Of a stretch of 8,605 nt of DNA, positions 7,179-8,605 are shown piece after piece. Made by a program: the position numbers and the translations under genes. The stretch is from NCBI GenBank assembly GCA_028718575.1, contig JAQULN010000094.1, positions 418-9,022 of the forward strand, in the 5' to 3' direction. Position 1 is the first letter of the stretch, and each line of letters begins with the position of its first letter. The stretch is from Candidatus Krumholzibacteriia bacterium. GTDB taxonomy: Bacteria; Krumholzibacteriota; Krumholzibacteriia; LZORAL124-64-63. The notes below the pieces were generated by a model. It worked only from the letters and a program-made list of their open reading frames with translations, was not told the DNA's origin and ran no database searches.

Positions 7179-7281
7179 GGGGTCTTACCTCCGGATCGAC
7201 GGCTCGTCATATCGAAGTTTCCTGGTAAGATATCAGGTCGGACGAAAGCAGACCAGAATAATGCGCAGGACCGCGGCGCGC
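7179..7281 (-). promoter_or_regulatory. Mrp-cytochrome intergenic region with an imperfect dyad
   Basis: This 103-nt gap separates the Mrp stop from the cytochrome start. An AT-richer part contains CCTGGTAAGATATCAGG at 7221-7237, with arms CCTGGTA / TATCAGG around AGA and one mismatch. On the minus strand it reads GATATCTT 48 bases upstream of the cytochrome ATG. The same octamer sits in the dyad upstream of the hydrolase gene. A separate promoter or operator for the cytochrome is likely, although read-through from mrp is also possible. Confidence 0.4.
7187..7192 (-). promoter_or_regulatory. Strong Shine-Dalgarno site of the cytochrome gene
   Basis: Minus-strand GGAGGT, eight bases before ATG 7178, is the best ribosome site in the window. 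It fixes the start and suggests efficient translation of the cytochrome. Confidence 0.75.
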
Positions 7282-8376
7282 CTACCCGCGCTGATCCATG
7301 GCCCGCGCGTGCACCTGTTCGGCCAACTCGAGGAACGTGCGGCGCGTGGCCGAGTCCTCGCTGTCGATCATCAGGGGCCGGCCCGAGTCGCCGCCCTCGC
7401 GCAGGCGCGGCTCGATGGGAATCTGCGCCAGGAGCGGCAGATCGAACTGCGCGGCCACCCGCGCGCCCCCGCCGGAGCCGAAGATGTCGTAGCGCTTGCC
7501 GTTGTCCGGGCAGAGGAAGTAGCTCATGTTCTCGACGACGCCGAGCACCGGCACGTCGACCTGCCGGAACATCTGCACGCCGCGCCGCACGTCGGCCACG
7601 GCCACCTCCTGCGGCGTGGTCACCATGACCACGCCCGCCAGCGGCGTCTGCTGCACGAGCGTGAGCTGCGCGTCGCCCGTGCCGGGCGGCATGTCGACCA
7701 CCAGGTAGTCGAGGTCGCGCCAGCGGGCGTCCTTCAAGAACTGCTTGACCGCGGAGAAAACCATCGGGCCGCGCCAGATCACAGCCTGGTTGGGATCGAT
7801 CAAGAGTCCCATGCTCAGGACCTGCAAGCCGTGCGCCCGGCCGGGGATGAGTTCGCGGTCGCCGGTGATCTCGGGCGGCACGTCGATGTCGAGCATGGTC
7901 GGCAGCGAGGGACCGTAGATGTCGGCGTCGAGCAAGCCCACGCGGTGGCCGGCCGCGGCCAAAGCCAGCGCCAGGTTCACTGCCACCGTGCTCTTGCCCA
8001 CGCCGCCCTTGGCGCTGGCGACCGCGATCACGCGGCCGACGCCCGGCAGCGGCGCGCGGTCGGCCCACGGGTCGGGCGACTGGCCGTGCGGCCCCGCAGG
8101 CGCCTGGGCTTTCGGTTTGCCTTTACCGCCGGAACGGTCATCCACCGCGACGGTGACGGCGTCGACGCCCGCGAGCCGCTCGAGCCGCGCCAGGGCTTCG
8201 CGGCGCACGGCCTCAATGGTTTCTTCTTTCTCGCTCGTGCGAACGATCTCGACGCGGACCTGGCCACCGTCGATCTCGATCTTGCCGACCAGGTCGATCT
8301 TGACGATGTCGACCTTGGTGCCGGGCACCTTCACGTCGCGCAAGGCGGCAAGGATGTCGTCGCGGGAGAGGCTCAC
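7282..8376 (-). CDS. mrp: Mrp/ApbC (NBP35-like) P-loop ATPase, putative Fe-S cluster carrier, atypical Cys motif
   Basis: A 364-residue protein with a GTG start at 8376 and GAGGAAG six bases upstream. Residues 1-80 are the MIP18/DUF59-type domain (MSLSRDDILAAL...), followed by a Gly/Pro/Lys-rich linker (81-115) and the ATPase domain. The ATPase domain shows the deviant Walker A SAKGGVGKST (121-130, K123 and K128), switch I DADIYGPSLP (150-159), WRGPMV (201-206), Walker B VVDMPPGTGD (226-235), and ENMSYFLCPDNGKRYDIFG (282-300). Mrp proteins bind and transfer [4Fe-4S] clusters via a CxxC at the dimer interface; here the motif is C289-P-D-N292, with the second Cys missing. The DUF59 domain also lacks the usual DPE and Cys-Pro motifs. 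The protein is full length and otherwise well conserved. It may still hold a cluster in an altered way or act as a regulator. It lies between an unrecognised upstream gene and the cytochrome, all on one strand. Confidence 0.92.
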   Translation of the reverse strand: MSLSRDDILAALRDVKVPGTKVDIVKIDLVGKIEIDGGQVRVEIVRTSEKEETIEAVRREALARLERLAGVDAVTVAVDDRSGGKGKPKAQAPAGPHGQSPDPWADRAPLPGVGRVIAVASAKGGVGKSTVAVNLALALAAAGHRVGLLDADIYGPSLPTMLDIDVPPEITGDRELIPGRAHGLQVLSMGLLIDPNQAVIWRGPMVFSAVKQFLKDARWRDLDYLVVDMPPGTGDAQLTLVQQTPLAGVVMVTTPQEVAVADVRRGVQMFRQVDVPVLGVVENMSYFLCPDNGKRYDIFGSGGGARVAAQFDLPLLAQIPIEPRLREGGDSGRPLMIDSEDSATRRTFLELAEQVHARAMDQRG

Positions 8377-8382
8377 AGGGCA

Positions 8383-8389
8383 CTTCCTC
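8383..8389 (-). promoter_or_regulatory. Ribosome binding site supporting the GTG start of mrp
   Basis: Minus-strand GAGGAAG sits six bases before GTG 8376. The protein from that GTG begins MSLSRDD, as is common for Mrp proteins, so the non-ATG start is credible. Confidence 0.65.
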
Positions 8390-8443
8390 GGGTTGGTCGT
8401 GGCGGGCGCCGACCCATGCTAGATCCTGAGGTGGTGGTTGGCA

Positions 8444-8463
8444 AGTCGGCGGCAGCCCCGACT
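8444..8463 (-). terminator. Possible stem-loop after the right-edge gene, no U-run
   Basis: Arms AGTCGG (8444-8449) and CCGACT (8458-8463) are perfectly complementary around an 8-base loop. They lie just downstream of the minus-strand stop at 8470-8472. An alternative pairing, GGCAG / CTGCC, overlaps them. There is no T-run after the stem on the minus strand, so this is at best a weak or Rho-assisted terminator, or a leader structure ahead of mrp. Confidence 0.3.
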
Positions 8464-8469
8464 GCCGGC

Positions 8470-8605
8470 CTACTCCCTGAACAGCCCCTTCACCTCGCTC
8501 CAGGTCTTCTGCTCGACCGGGACCGGGCCGCCTGCCATCGGGACGTAGTCAAAAAAGATGTGCACTTGCGGGTCGTCATGGCCGTCCCAGATATGCTCTG
8601 CGACA
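8470..8605 (-). CDS. C-terminal 44 residues of an unrecognised protein (N-terminus beyond right edge)
   Basis: On the minus strand a frame enters from the right edge (first whole codon at 8604) and stops with TAG at 8472-8470. The tail begins VAEHIWDGHDDPQVHIFFDY and ends EQKTWSEVKGLFRE. Composition and codon use (mostly G/C third positions) fit a real gene, and a 93-nt spacer with a possible stem-loop leads to mrp. The tail is acidic/aromatic, then Pro/Gly-rich, then a short amphipathic helix-like end. I do not recognise the family and assign no function. Confidence 0.6.
   Translation of the reverse strand, partial: VAEHIWDGHDDPQVHIFFDYVPMAGGPVPVEQKTWSEVKGLFRE

Noticed and set aside
5871..7628. 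A 585-codon plus-strand open frame spanning the cytochrome gene, the intergenic gap and part of mrp.
   Set aside because: It is antisense to two well-identified proteins, and its Arg/His/Asp-rich composition is the reverse-complement image of their codons.
7175..8068. A 297-codon minus-strand frame overlapping mrp and the gap before the cytochrome.
   Set aside because: It is a shifted frame of mrp with an Arg/Gly/Ala-rich translation. The true frame carries every Walker motif, and there is no sign of a frameshift in it.

Overview
The window comes from a GC-rich bacterium (roughly two-thirds G+C by eye) with a Gram-negative envelope. Three things point to the wider FCB group or a related uncultivated high-GC lineage (for example Eisenbacteria-, Krumholzibacteriota- or Latescibacteria-like). 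They are a PorV/PorQ-type outer-membrane barrel, a giant secreted lamin-tail-domain protein with a FlgD-like or type IX secretion (T9SS)-like C-terminal domain, and an ImcH-like inner-membrane multiheme cytochrome. The phylum is inferred; no rRNA or other strong phylogenetic marker is present, and a deltaproteobacterial or acidobacterial relative cannot be excluded.

Layout. On the left, two minus-strand genes form a tight operon. A 1121-residue secreted repeat protein (574-3939) is followed after 12 nt by a PorV-like barrel (561 running off the left edge). A 232-nt divergent intergenic region (3940-4171) holds GC palindromes on the side of the repeat protein and an AT-rich stretch with a perfect dyad on the other. 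It separates the operon from a plus-strand sulfatase-fold (alkaline phosphatase superfamily) hydrolase (4172-5671). That gene converges, with only 7 nt between stop codons, on a minus-strand six-heme NapC/NirT-type cytochrome (5679-7178). Upstream of the cytochrome, also on the minus strand, lie an Mrp/ApbC-type P-loop ATPase (7282-8376, GTG start) and the C-terminal tail of an unrecognised protein (8470 to the right edge). No gene-free stretch exceeds 300 bases, and I saw no tRNA, rRNA, insertion sequence or CRISPR array.

How the genes may work together. The best functional coupling is in the left operon: a surface or secreted cargo whose C-terminal domain resembles the FlgD-like domains used as T9SS sorting signals, beside a barrel of the family that in T9SS binds such domains. 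The cytochrome would pass electrons from menaquinol across the inner membrane to periplasmic carriers, and Mrp would act in iron-sulfur cluster delivery. The sulfatase-fold enzyme has a Thr at the nucleophile position and no signal peptide, so it is more likely a cytoplasmic phospho- or phosphodiester hydrolase than a true sulfatase.

Most promising for follow-up: the cargo/PorV pair with its triplicated 358-361-residue modules; the Mrp homologue lacking the second Cys of its CxxC cluster motif; and an 8-base element (GATATCTT), inside dyads, that faces the start of both the hydrolase and the cytochrome genes.
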